From positions 1 through 64,000 of the forward strand of contig JASISA010000036.1 in the NCBI GenBank assembly GCA_031771865.1: a stretch of DNA of 64,000 nucleotides, read 5' to 3'. A model generated the notes under the pieces. It made no database searches, was not told the origin of the DNA, and worked only from the letters and a program-made list of their open reading frames with translations. This stretch comes from Nothophaeocryptopus gaeumannii. Its lineage: Eukaryota > Ascomycota > Dothideomycetes > Mycosphaerellales > Mycosphaerellaceae. Shown here one piece after another: positions 52,272 to 63,343 of the stretch (positions are counted from its first letter, which is position 1; every line of letters begins with the position of its first letter). The position numbers and the translations under genes were made by a program.

Positions 52272-54794
52272 TCAACCCGGGTCACTCATCATGGCATCGC
52301 CATCCTGCTGGCTGTCACTGGCATCCCGCCCTCCGCTAGTGGTGGCCTTCTCGGTCGTGGATCCTTTTGTCCCTCGCGGTGTCTCGAAAGCTTTCATGAC
52401 TGCTTCGCCATCTTCAGGGCCTAGCACGCTGTCCAGGATATTGTGCGCTGCCTCCGCGACTTCGTCTTCGATGCCTTCTTCAAACACTAGTTGCTCGCTG
52501 AGAGCAATCCTCGTTAAGCTGACCAAGAACTTGTGATAGCCGCCGTGAACGACATTCAGCTTCGGCACAATGTCCAAGGTATCCTCGTAGGTTCGAAGTA
52601 GGTGGTAAAGTATGCGCACTGTCAAGTTGATTGCTTTGACCAGAAGCACATGTGCAACTGAGCGCTCCTCCGATGCCATGGCGAGCGAAGGCCTGGCTCG
52701 GTATAATTTGTTGACTTGGCCATCCAGGAAGCGTACTAGTCGACCGATTGCACTTCGATGCTGCGAGAGGAGCATGCCACCATGGTCGGTCTGGCACATC
52801 TGTTTGAAGACGCGAAGTACCTCAATTCTGAGTTCCAGCACCTCTTCTTCCTCATATGGGGGTTCGTCCTTCGGTGCTTCCGGGTGCTCGAACAGTAGGT
52901 TCGTTAGCCGGTCGATGATCTGTCGCTCCTGTTCCGGCTGTTTCTCGACATCCGCTGGACATGTACCAAATCGCGTATCTCGCGCGGAGGTGCGCAGCAT
53001 CTGCAAAACGGAAGCGATCTGGCTGGTTGGAGTAGCCTTGTTGAGCATCAAGAGCACGAAGTGAGACTCAAGAGATCTCCAAATAACCTCGTTGCGTTCA
53101 ATGTCAAGAGAAGCGGCATTGCAAAGATCATGTACCAGCTCCAACACAGCCTCTACATCAATTTCATCGGCAAGCTGGTCCAGAGCATTGACGTCCAGTG
53201 TGGCTGCGAAGGTCTTGTTTGTCGACGCCCGAGCTATCGGCAATGCAACCAACTCAATGGTCTTACTGCACAGTGGAATAGCTCGCTCCAAAATCTGGGT
53301 TTTCGAGGTTGAAATCTCATCCTGCAAGACGAATCGAAGCAAGTCCAGGACCAAGTAGAAAGGAGCGAAGTACCTCTCCTCGAGACATCGAGTCCACAGG
53401 GTAAGTAGAGCCTGAGAGACTCCGAGTGAGAGCGGCTCTTCATCAGAAGCTGAGTGTAAAGAGATGTCGTGAAACAGGAGGGAGGAGAGAGATCTGCCAG
53501 GCTTCGAAGGAAAGCTGTACTTAGCCAAAGAATCCACAGCCCCCTCATGTCCCTCGTAAGGTGAACGATTGAGGATGAGCTGCATGAATTCGAACTTGCT
53601 GTCATCCTTGACGACAGCCTGCTCTGCTGCCGTGAATGTGAATGACACGGCCGACTGCTCGGTGCTTTCGTGCCTCACAGGCTGCGGAGGCTGCGTGAAA
53701 GACAAGGCCGCAACGGGGCTATCGTTGGCTGGGCGTTTCCTCTTGGCGCCAGCCTTGGGTGTGCCGTCTCCTCTTGACTTGTCCCTGCTCCGGGTGGGAC
53801 TGGCTAGACGAACTTCATCATCGTCAAACCCATCTCCCATCATGGCACGCTTGTTCCGCCGAGGCGTCTCTCGTTCCGTGCTTTTCGTGCGGCTTGGACC
53901 AGTCGCCCTCTTTGCACGCTCGGCTTCCTGAGCCAGATCGTGTTGCAGGAAGCGATTGTCTGTCTCCATCTTCTCTCGCTCTTTACGCTGTGCATCCAGA
54001 TCTGCTTTGACTTTCGCAGCCTCGTCGGTATGTAGTCTCTGCATGACAGATATCCTTGCCTCATACTGTTTCGTCATCTTCTCCTGGTTGCTGCGTACAA
54101 TTGCGATCTCGCCCTGCTTCGCACGTGCCTCCTCTCTCGCCAGCTGCTCTGCATGGCGCAAGCGTGCCTGCTCCTCTTCGAGCTCCGCAATCCTAGCCTG
54201 CAGCGCAGACACATCCATCGACCTGCCATTGAGAGCGGATTGGGCTGGCCGTACTTGCGGCCACCTCCCAAATGTCTGACTGCCAAGCTCTTGGTCTGCG
54301 GCAGCAAAAGCAGCTGCTGTTTCATCATCCGCCGGAGCTCGTGAAGCGTATCGAGTGACTCCTTGTTCCGCCAGGTAGGTTTGTCTAGCGGGCTGTGGTC
54401 GATCTGAAGGTTGGATGACCATAGAAGGCTCGTCCAGGTCGATGACATCTTCATCATCGACACCGTAGTCTGAGGAGGGAGGTCGAGGTGCACTTGCCGG
54501 CGGTGCACTCAGGACTGACTGCGGCTGCTGACTCGGTTGTCGAGCAGAGGGCTGCGGAGGTCGCCATGGCAGGTTCTTGTTGACACTACCAGGTCTATTC
54601 AGACTAGAGGCAGTATGTGCTTGCTTCCTCAGAGGCACCGCTGGCCTGGCTGGGATGGAAGGCTTCGATGCAGCATGTCGTTGGGGCGGCGGCTGCTGTT
54701 GCGTGGAAGAAACGGCCTGCTGCTCCAATTCCAGCAGTGTGTTGGCTGGGATGTCGTTCAAGTCATTGTCGGAGAAGAAGTCGTCTTCGTCCAT
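52272..54794 (-). CDS. ATRIP/Rad26-family DNA damage checkpoint protein
   Basis: A single-exon 840-residue protein. The acidic start (MDEDDFFSDNDLNDIP) is followed by a Pro/Gln-rich region with an acidic VDDEDVIDLDEPS patch that could contact RPA. A coiled coil spans about 195-300 (ALQARIAELEEEQARLRHAE onward), and basic disordered sequence then leads into a long helical C-terminal domain (FEFMQLILNRSPYEG; LLTLWTRCLEERYF; VLRVFKQMCQTDHGG). This order matches fungal Rad26/UvsD, partners of the ATR-type kinase that signal stalled forks and single-stranded DNA. Identification rests on architecture and remembered family segments, not on a search. Confidence 0.75.
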   Translation of the reverse strand: MDEDDFFSDNDLNDIPANTLLELEQQAVSSTQQQPPPQRHAASKPSIPARPAVPLRKQAHTASSLNRPGSVNKNLPWRPPQPSARQPSQQPQSVLSAPPASAPRPPSSDYGVDDEDVIDLDEPSMVIQPSDRPQPARQTYLAEQGVTRYASRAPADDETAAAFAAADQELGSQTFGRWPQVRPAQSALNGRSMDVSALQARIAELEEEQARLRHAEQLAREEARAKQGEIAIVRSNQEKMTKQYEARISVMQRLHTDEAAKVKADLDAQRKEREKMETDNRFLQHDLAQEAERAKRATGPSRTKSTERETPRRNKRAMMGDGFDDDEVRLASPTRSRDKSRGDGTPKAGAKRKRPANDSPVAALSFTQPPQPVRHESTEQSAVSFTFTAAEQAVVKDDSKFEFMQLILNRSPYEGHEGAVDSLAKYSFPSKPGRSLSSLLFHDISLHSASDEEPLSLGVSQALLTLWTRCLEERYFAPFYLVLDLLRFVLQDEISTSKTQILERAIPLCSKTIELVALPIARASTNKTFAATLDVNALDQLADEIDVEAVLELVHDLCNAASLDIERNEVIWRSLESHFVLLMLNKATPTSQIASVLQMLRTSARDTRFGTCPADVEKQPEQERQIIDRLTNLLFEHPEAPKDEPPYEEEEVLELRIEVLRVFKQMCQTDHGGMLLSQHRSAIGRLVRFLDGQVNKLYRARPSLAMASEERSVAHVLLVKAINLTVRILYHLLRTYEDTLDIVPKLNVVHGGYHKFLVSLTRIALSEQLVFEEGIEDEVAEAAHNILDSVLGPEDGEAVMKAFETPRGTKGSTTEKATTSGGRDASDSQQDGDAMMSDPG

Positions 54795-55263
54795 TGCGCT
54801 CCGCCAACATCTTTATTTCCTGCCCCAAACCCCTCCAATGTCAACATACAGCCAGTAAGAGTTCGTGTAAGAGAGCTTGGTGGTCGTGAGAGCAGACGCG
54901 TCGAGTTCGCGCTGGCCGCTTGATGCCAGCCAAGCAATTCGGCGTTGGCTGAGCATATGCAAGATGACGACCCTGGAGGACAGTAGAGTCCGACTGGTTT
55001 TCACAGATATCGCTGCCCAGACCAGATTCAAACACCACCATACACTCACGCCGGTGATGAGTGCGATCCTTTAGTCGCCAGCTTCATACCAAACTGCGCC
55101 GAAACGAGCGACACGTGCTCGCCAATACAGCTCTCCCGCCCACCTCCGCTACAGCAAACCTCCCATTACCACCTCAGGAACAGGAAGCAAGTCACAAGCA
55201 GCCCGCGCCGCCCACGACGATAGGTCTGACGACCAACGCGCGCCGCTTGCTCCCGACCGAGCG
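54795..55263. other. Divergent promoter between ATRIP-like gene and CDS1
   Basis: Shared upstream region of two divergent genes; it probably contains both promoters. No gene is seen. Confidence 0.55.
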
Positions 55264-56883
55264 ATGACAAAATCGAAGAAGGACGTTCAGTTCAAGCACC
55301 GCGAACGACGCATGAGCAAGAGCAGCATGTCGGACATCAACTACGATAGCCCAAACGAGTCGCGGAGTCCCATGCGGAATGGCGGTGCTAAGAGCCCGAC
55401 TCGCAATGGAGCGCTCACCAAGTCTGTCAGTAGAGACGAGGTGAGGCCTGGCGTTGATAGGACCGACACCACGGCCTCCGGCTGGCAGACCGAGAACGAG
55501 GACGAGAAGGTACGCTATAGAAACAACCCCAGCCAGCCTTAGGCAGCCATTCAGAGCTGGTGCTGCCAATGCGATTGCAATCAAGCAACATGCTAATGAA
55601 GATGCAGCCCGAGCCGAAGCCACAGTCCGAGTTCGAGAAGAAGAAACAGACCTTCATTACGCGCGCCATATGGACATTTGTGATGATCGGCATCTTCTTT
55701 GGATCCATGTTCGCTGGCCATATCTATATGATCATTATCGTCACCGCCGTACAAATCCTGTCCTTCAAGGAAGTCATTGCGATATCCAATGTTCCGAGCC
55801 GAGCGCGATCATTACGATTCACCAAAACACTGAACTGGTATTTCCTGGGCTCAACCATGTACTTTCTATACGGCGAAAGCGTCATCTACTACTTCAAGCA
55901 TATCGTGCTGATCGACAAGGTGCTGCTGCCCTTTGCGACTCACCACAGGTTCATCAGCTTCATGCTTTACGTGATGGGCAAGTATCATTCAACCGCTTCA
56001 TGCAACAAAATGCTAATGTATACCAGGCTTCGTCTTCTTCGTCGGATCTCTACAAAAGGGGCACTACAAATTCCAGTTCACCCAATTCGCCTGGACTCAT
56101 ATGGCTCTGTATCTGATCGTCGTGCAAGCCCACTTCATCATGAACAACATATTCGAGGGCATGATCTGGTTCTTCTTGCCCGTCAGTCTGGTCATCATCA
56201 ACGACATCATGGCCTATGTCTGCGGAATAACGTTCGGAAGGACGCAACTGATCAAGCTCAGCCCAAAGAAGACTGTCGAAGGCTTCGTTGGAGCATGGAT
56301 CTGCACTATACTCATGGGATTCGCTTTCACCAACCTTCTCATGCGGTCGAAGTACTTCATCTGTCCGGTTAATGACCTGGGAGCTAACATCTTCACCGGC
56401 CTGGAATGCGATCCAAACCCTGTGTTTATCCCACAAACCTACCAGCTCCCCTTCATTCCTCACACTTGGCACTTCCTTCCTCAGACGATCACGGTCTCGC
56501 CCATGCAATTCCACATCCTGGTCATGGCGTCCTTCGCCTCTCTAATTGCTCCATTCGGCGGTTTCTTCGCTTCTGGTCTCAAGAGAACATTCAACATCAA
56601 GGACTTCGGCGACTCCATTCCTGGCCACGGCGGAATGACTGATCGCATGGACTGCCAGTTCATCATGGGCTTCTTCGCTTTTATGTACTATCAGAGCTTC
56701 ATCGCCACGCACAAGGCGAGCGTCGGAGGCGTTCTCGAGACTGCCATCACCGGCCTCAATCCAGAAGAGCAGATCGCAGTCGTGAAGGGTCTCGCGCAGC
56801 ATTTGTACAACCAAGGCACAGTCAGCCACAAGGTGGTGGAGTATCTTGGAGAGAATTTGGTAGCCCAGCTGAAAAGGAGATAG
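55264..56883 (+). CDS. CDS1: Phosphatidate cytidylyltransferase (CDP-diacylglycerol synthase)
   Basis: Exons 55264-55509, 55608-55977 and 56027-56883 are joined by introns of 98 and 49 bp, giving 490 residues. The second intron uses a GC donor (G|GCAAGT) with a good branch site and CCAG. The N-terminus is polar and Ser-rich. Several membrane helices start at FVMIGIFFGSMFAGHIYMII and continue through FFLPVSLVIINDIMAYV. The family signature lies near the C-terminus (SGLKR, then IKDFGDSIPGHGGMTDRMD), holding the metal-binding Asp residues. The enzyme makes CDP-diacylglycerol from CTP and phosphatidate in the ER and mitochondria, feeding phosphatidylinositol, phosphatidylserine and cardiolipin synthesis. 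Length matches the family. Confidence 0.95.
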
Positions 56884-57713
56884 ATCGATGATGCTTGGGA
56901 GGAAGAGTACAGCTTCAAAGCTTTTTAAGAAGTTTAGCAGGCGCTGTTGGATTCATTATGCGATACCTCTGTAACCCATAGCAAAGCTTCATGGCATATT
57001 CTGATGCTCTTTACAGCACATTAAGTGTGCATCACCAAAGGGTAACTTCATGCACACTTCTCAGGTGAGCGTCTTTCTTTCCGGAGTCTTGCTGTTACCA
57101 AGCCGCTGACGAGTACGTGATGCTTCCCAAGCAGTTACACGAGACACATGCATTGCATGGGTGCCTACATATGTTCCTTACCGCCTGGATGCGGTGCACA
57201 GACGTGTATCCCGGAACCATGTGAAGTCTGTCTTACCAGAGCCTCAGAGCCGAATGCCGTCTTGCCTCCAAAAACGGCTCAAGACGATGAAATGATCGAA
57301 CGACTTTCAGAAAATATGGTACAGAGACGAGACTGAACTAGATGTCGTTTTCTTCACGTTGAGGGACGGAAGGCTGGAATTAGAAGTGCCTTATGCACTC
57401 CACGGCGCTAGTTCTACTCTCACTCCACCGCCCACCGCATCTCTGAGCTAAATGTAAGGCTACCCCGCGCTCACCACGAACAGGCAAGCGCCACGCAACC
57501 ATTGGAACCACGACCGCGTCTTTCGTTGAACTGCACCTGCAGCAACATCCCGCTGAATACCGCTAGAGCTCGGGACTAGCTCTGGTAAACAACACAGCTT
57601 TCTGTTTCGATTTCTTTCACTCACACTTTCACCTCCACCGTCTCCAATACGTCCTACTTGGGGAGATTCATTGTGTTGTGCTACTGACTTGAATCGAGGA
57701 AAGGCTGTTGACA
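56884..57713. other. Intergenic, CDS1 terminator side and GPH1 promoter
   Basis: No gene is supportable. CT/CA-rich sequence around 57580-57650 is the probable promoter and leader of the glycogen phosphorylase gene. Confidence 0.5.
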
Positions 57714-60700
57714 ATGGCGACGGCGGCGACAGAGGCGCCACAGGCTCCTCGCGAGAGGAAGCCGAGTACTTCAGCTCCCATCACCGACTTCCAAGGCCCA
57801 GTCGGACCTCAGGGCATCTCAAGACCCAAGCACAAGCGAACAGTGACTGGCTTTGGGCCTTCTGACATCAAGAACGTCGAAGCGAGCATTCCGGAGGGAC
57901 AGAGAGCCGCTTGGAAGAAATACGTGAGTACACCGCTTGAGTCGGACGAAAGTGACTGTTTTGGCATACTGACTTCAAGAAGTCCGCTTCAGAGTTCAAG
58001 GACAAGGACGAGTTTGACAGAGAGGTTGTCAGGCACATTGAGACCACGCTTGCGAGATCTCTCTTCAACTGCGATGAAGCTGCAGCATACGCTGGGACGG
58101 CTCTGGCCTTCCGTGACCGATTGGTCATTGAGTGGAACAGAACACAGCAGAACCAGACCTTCCACGACCCGAAGCGTGTTTACTACCTCTCGTTGGAGTT
58201 CTTGATGGGAAGAGCTTTGGACAATGCTATGCTGAACACAGGCATGAAGGATGTCGCGAAGGGTATGAGAAGCAAGCAAGGATTTCATACAGCTGGCTGA
58301 CTTGATTCGTAGACGGTCTCAAGGATCTCGGCTTCCGCATGGAAGACATCATCTCCCAAGAACGTGACGCAGCCCTCGGGAACGGTGGTCTCGGTCGTCT
58401 CGCCGCATGCTTCCTCGACTCCCTCGCAACCCTCGACTATCCAGCCTGGGGCTACGCCCTGCGTTACCGATATGGTATCTTCAAGCAAGAGATCATTGAT
58501 GGATATCAGGTCGAGATTCCAGACTACTGGCTCGACTTCAACCCATGGGAGTTCCCTCGTCATGACGTGACTGTCGATGTACAGTTCTACGGCAAGGTGA
58601 GGAAATACACAAATGACAGCGGCAAGCAAGTCAGCGTTTGGGAGAATGGAGAGATTGTCACTGCTGTGGCCTATGATGCTCCGATACCTGGATACGGCAC
58701 ATCTACAACCAACAACCTCCGTCTGTGGTCCAGCAAGGCTTCTGGAGGCGAGTTCGACTTCACCAAGTTCAACTCCGGCGAGTACGAGGCCTCCGTCGCG
58801 GACCAGCAGCGTGCGGAGACCATCTCCGCTGTGCTGTATCCCAATGACAGCCTGGAGCGTGGTAAGGAGCTGCGTCTAAAGCAACAGTACTTCTGGTGTG
58901 CTGCTTCGCTGTTTGACATCGTCCGCCGATTCAAGAAGTCAAATAAAGCGTGGAAGGAGTTTCCTAACCAGGTTGCCATCCAGCTCAACGACACCCACCC
59001 AACGCTTGCCATCCCCGAGTTGCTGCGCATTCTGATTGACCAGGAGGGTCTTGACTGGGACGAGGCTTGGAGCATTGTCCAGAAGACATTCGGCTACACC
59101 AACCACACTGTGCTTCCAGAGGCTTTGGAGAAGTGGTCGGTGCCACTCATTCAGCACTTGCTTCCACGACACCTGCAGAGTAAGACATGCGCTATGAAAA
59201 CACCATCTTAGAGATGCATTGGTACTAACTTTTTGATCTTCTAGTTATTTACGGTATGTGACTTCCATTTTTAACCCACGAATATAGCTACCCCTTTGAG
59301 AGGTCGTGACTTCCGACTTCTTCGACCCATGAATTCCTCGACCCAGTGGCTATGGCTGCCTCATTTGCCTACACCTCTTCGCCAGCGTTTGACACATATT
59401 GCCACTCATCAATTCTGCTGGAAACGCCATCTTCAATTGGACGTCGCCCAATTCTCACTTCCTGGACGTGGCGTGCCTACCTCCCTACTCGCCATGGCCA
59501 TCTCGCTGCCTGAATTCGATACTGGACTTACTGGGTCTGACTAACACACCAATCTACTGGCATCATCTTTAATCTGGCACAGAATCTCACTGACAACGAC
59601 ATTTAACAGACATCAACTTGAACTTCTTGCAATACGTTGAGAAGAGCTTCCCGAAGGACCGTGACATGCTCTCTCGAGTCTCTATCATCGAGGAGTCTCA
59701 ACCAAAAATGGTCCGCATGGCCTACTTGGCCGTTATTGGTAGCCATAAGGTCAACGGTGTTGCCGAGCTACACTCCGACCTGATCAAGACTACCATCTTC
59801 AAGGACTTCGTCAAGATCTACGGCCCAGACAAGTTCGCCAACGTCACTAACGGTATTACTCCTCGTCGATGGTTGCATCAAGCCAACCCGCGCCTGTCCG
59901 AGCTGATTGCCAGCAAGCTCGGCGGCTACGGCTTCCTCCGTGATCTGACCCAGCTCCACAAGCTTGAGGCGTACGTCGACGATAAAGATTTCCGCAAGGA
60001 GTTCCAAGAGATCAAGTATGCCAACAAGGTCCGTCTCGCGAAGTACATCAAGGAGGTCAATGGTATTACCGTGAACCCGGCCAGCCTGTTCGACATCCAA
60101 GTCAAGCGTATGCATGAGTACAAGAGACAGCAGCTGAATATCTTTGGTGTCATCCACCGATACCTCGAGCTCAAGGCGATGTCACCTGGAGACCGCAAGA
60201 AGGTGCAGCCTCGTGTGAGCATCTTCGGTGGAAAGGCAGCCCCAGGATACTGGATGGCCAAGACTGTCATCCATCTCATCAACCAAGTCTCCAAGGTCGT
60301 CAACAGCGACAAAGACATTGGCGACCAACTGAAGGTCGTCTTTTTGGAAGACTACAACGTCAGCAAGGCAGAGATGATCACCCCCGCCAGCGACATTTCC
60401 GAGCATATCTCCACAGCCGGTACAGAAGCCTCAGGTACTTCCAACATGAAGTTCGTCCTGAACGGCGGCCTCATAATCGGAACCTGCGACGGCGCCAACA
60501 TCGAAATCACCCGCGAAGTTGGCGACGACAACATCTTCCTCTTCGGCAACCTCGCGGAAGACGTCGAAGATCTCCGCCACGCCCACTTCTACTCGGAATT
60601 CCAACTCGACCCCATGCTCGAACAAGTCTTCAAGACGATCAAAGAAGGTCGTTTCGGCGATGCAGGCCAATTCTCCGCTTTGGTGAATAGCATCGTGGAG

Positions 60701-60928
60701 CATGGAGATTACTACTTGGTTTCGGATGATTTTAAGAGTTATGTTGATACGCACAAGTTGATTGATGAGGCGTATAAGAATCAGGATGAGTGGTTGACGA
60801 AGACGATTACGAGTGTGTCGAGGATGGGGTTCTTTTCGAGTGATCGGTGTATTGATGAGTATGCGGAGATGATTTGGAATGTGGAGCCGTTGAAGCCGCA
60901 GAAGGCGAATGGGACGAATGGGGCGTAG
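57714..60928 (+). CDS. GPH1: Glycogen phosphorylase
   Basis: Five exons (57714-57923, 57980-58262, 58313-59179, 59245-59253, 59610-60928) encode 895 residues, close to the yeast enzyme. The fourth exon is only 9 nt and restores HLQIIYDINLNFL, which the family requires. The fourth intron is unusually long (356 bp). Landmarks are YYLSLEFLMGRAL, ERDAALGNGGLGRLAACFLD, LNDTHPTLAIPELLRIL, TPRRWLHQANP, KRMHEYKRQQLN and the pyridoxal-phosphate Lys in EASGTSNMKF followed by NGGLIIGTCDGANIEI. It releases glucose-1-phosphate from glycogen in the cytosol. The N-terminus (residues 1-60) is Pro/Ser/Arg-rich with possible phosphorylation sites, as in fungal enzymes regulated by cAMP-dependent kinase. Confidence 0.97.
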
Positions 60929-61215
60929 ATGGTGGGTGGGTGAGGGAGTTGAAGAAGGTGGGAGAGCGGGAGTGGAAGAACTGGAATCATAAAACCAGAT
61001 CCCCGTATATAGTGACATTTCAAGACAAGGTACGGAAAGAGCGACACGAATGTCCTTTGATATCATGGGATCTGCCGGTGATGTTTCGAACGTCGACGTC
61101 GTATCTATCGCTAAGCACTCATTGTCTGAGCTAGGTGAACAGGCGAGTAGTCCGACAATATACCCACCCTAACATCGACCCGGACCACGTAATCTATCTC
61201 CTTTGTCGTATTGAC

Positions 61216-62694
61216 TTACACACTGATCGTCTTGAACACACCAAACCCGCTATTCCCCGTCGCCATGACCGTCCCGGGTATCTGCGGATGCCAATGCGCC
61301 TCCTTCACCTCCTCCATATAATGCACAAACAACAACTGCGGCGGCACGTCCTTCACATCTGCTGTGTATCGCGATTCTTCGTCATCGAGCTCAACCGCCA
61401 AATCCCACAATGTAAGCGTATTGTCTGCTGAGCAGACGGAGACTATGCTGTCGTCGGTAGGATGCCATTCTACAGATGTGATTTGGCCGAGATGGAAATT
61501 GAAATGGGCGACTGATTTGGATTTCGCTGCTGCGTCGGCAGATTTCCATTGTCGGAGATCCCAGACGGACCAACTTCCGTCGTCGTGGCCTGATGCGAGG
61601 AGATGTTGTGTTTGGTGGGACCAAGAGAGGACGTTTGCGTCGGACTCGGAGACTTGGACGGAAATCGCGGGTTTGCGGGACTTACTCCGGGCGTCCCAGA
61701 CTTTGACAGTTCCATCGGAGGAGGCGGAAGCGAAGACATTGCGCTCATTGGGAGACCATTGGAGTTCTTCTACTGATCCTGTGTGTCCGGTGTATGGGTT
61801 TGTGTCTGTAACGAACCCTCCGCCTTCGGTGCGGGTGGTGGCGAAGATGGAGCCTGCTGAGTCGCCGGTGAGGAGCTTTCCAGCAGGCACGAGAGGTGAC
61901 CAGTCGAGTGCGTAACCTTCGTTCTTCTTGTGCGCACGGATTGTTGAAAGTGGTTTGGAGGCGGTTGTGGGGAGTTGGTAGCCTGGCTCGTCGAAAGAGC
62001 GGAGTTGGGGTGTTATGTCGTGGATGAGGACGTCGCCGTCTTCTTGCATGGAGGCTGTAATTGTGGTTGGGGAAGTTGAGGAGCTGGCTTGGGGTGATTG
62101 ATGGGCTCGAATACGGTTTGTTGTCGATGTGAGTGGAATGGATTTTGTTTCTAGGATGGGGTCGGCGAATTCCTCATCGTCGTCTTCTTCGTCGTCCGAG
62201 TCGATGTTGGCGGCTTTGTCGTTGCGGGATAGACCAGACAATTTCATGACCATGATTTGGTTTTCTTTTTCGCGGCCTTGAGCTGCTTGTGTGCCTGCCA
62301 CAGCGTAGACTGTCGCTGGGTATGATTTGCGGTTGTCACCAAGGGTATCTTTGACAATGTCGAATGATAAGCATGGCCATGTCGGCTCCAGCGTGTGCAG
62401 CATTTCGTATGTTGAGAGATCGGGAGCAAGAGTCTGGCCAGCTTCAAGTTTGTGTCGTCCAGGGATGAATGTCTCTTGGTCGACGTCCATGGCACCGGCA
62501 GCTTTCTCTTCTGCCTCTCGCTCCTCATCAGGTCTACCATCTACACCGGCTTCCAGAATCTCATCCTCGCTCTCGAATTCATCCTCAAACTCATCTTCAA
62601 ATTCTTCACCTTCGGGCACTGGAGCATCCGCCACTGGTCGCTCGCCTGCCTTGAGCGTCTGCGGCTCATCGTCTTCAGCAGCACGCTTTGCCAT
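61216..62694 (-). CDS. RRB1: Ribosome assembly protein Rrb1 (GRWD1 type), WD40
   Basis: A 492-residue single-exon protein from ATG 62694 (MAKRAAEDDEPQ); an open extension upstream looks non-coding. The acidic N-terminus (GEEFEDEFEDEFESEDE) precedes a histone-chaperone-like segment (LSTYEMLHTLEPTWPCLSFD), the conserved entry to GRWD1/RbAp48-type propellers. WD repeats follow, with clear WD endings at VKVWDARSKSRK, WSVWDLRQW and LTLWDLAVEL, and the final HWHPQIPGTVMATG. Rrb1 is a nucleolar chaperone for ribosomal protein L3 in 60S assembly. The gene is convergent with GPH1; the 287 bp gap between them holds nothing else. Confidence 0.93.
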   Translation of the reverse strand: MAKRAAEDDEPQTLKAGERPVADAPVPEGEEFEDEFEDEFESEDEILEAGVDGRPDEEREAEEKAAGAMDVDQETFIPGRHKLEAGQTLAPDLSTYEMLHTLEPTWPCLSFDIVKDTLGDNRKSYPATVYAVAGTQAAQGREKENQIMVMKLSGLSRNDKAANIDSDDEEDDDEEFADPILETKSIPLTSTTNRIRAHQSPQASSSTSPTTITASMQEDGDVLIHDITPQLRSFDEPGYQLPTTASKPLSTIRAHKKNEGYALDWSPLVPAGKLLTGDSAGSIFATTRTEGGGFVTDTNPYTGHTGSVEELQWSPNERNVFASASSDGTVKVWDARSKSRKPAISVQVSESDANVLSWSHQTQHLLASGHDDGSWSVWDLRQWKSADAAAKSKSVAHFNFHLGQITSVEWHPTDDSIVSVCSADNTLTLWDLAVELDDEESRYTADVKDVPPQLLFVHYMEEVKEAHWHPQIPGTVMATGNSGFGVFKTISV

Positions 62695-63343
62695 TTTCGA
62701 TGAGGGTGGAACCTGGGGTGCAGAATGTGTATTGCCCAAGACGTCTTCTAATGACAGACGTAACAGCACGCGAGTTGTCGTCGGTGTTTGATGTCGAATT
62801 TCGCTTTCACGTGCAAAGGATTTTGAGCCGGGTCGGAATAAAGTTCTCGGTATCGGGTATCGGTCGACTCCTCGATACAGTCCGCCAGTTGCAGGGACAA
62901 GGTTCATGTGGTGGGCTGAGGGAAACAAACAAAGCGTGCCTGAGAGGTATGATTGGATGCACAGAAACACCACACAACGCATCTGTTCTACCAAAAGCCG
63001 CATCTTACCGGAGTCGTCGAGAGAGACGCAGGACAGGGCGCTGTGCGCTTGAGACGCGGCTCAGAGAGAAGACACGAGCAGACCGGCGCGTCAATCCGAA
63101 CACCGCCCGCCTCGTCCTCGTCCTCGTCCTTGACCCTCGAACCAACTTGCAGCTGGGCGAGGCTTGCTGGTCACCATCCAGAACCCAGCAAGCGGCAAGC
63201 CAGTTTGTCAGGCGCTGTTCCTGCAGCATTGTACATCCGTGCACGCGCTGTGAAGACGACAATTAATAATTCCTACAGACTCCTCACCTGTCCCACCGCA
63301 ACCCACCCACTCTCCGCTCCGCCCCACCTCCACCGCCGTCGCC
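62695..63343. other. Divergent promoter between RRB1 and SPG1
   Basis: Shared upstream region of two divergent housekeeping genes. CT/CA-rich leader sequence precedes the SPG1 ATG at 63344. No gene is seen. Confidence 0.55.

Noticed and set aside
53569..53931. Frames antisense to the ATRIP-like gene (and similar shadows in GPH1, RRB1 and gene C)
   Set aside because: They mirror the codon pattern of strongly supported genes on the other strand.
59296..59544. 82-codon frame inside the long GPH1 intron
   Set aside because: No recognisable motif; the intron boundaries are supported by the conserved protein on both sides.
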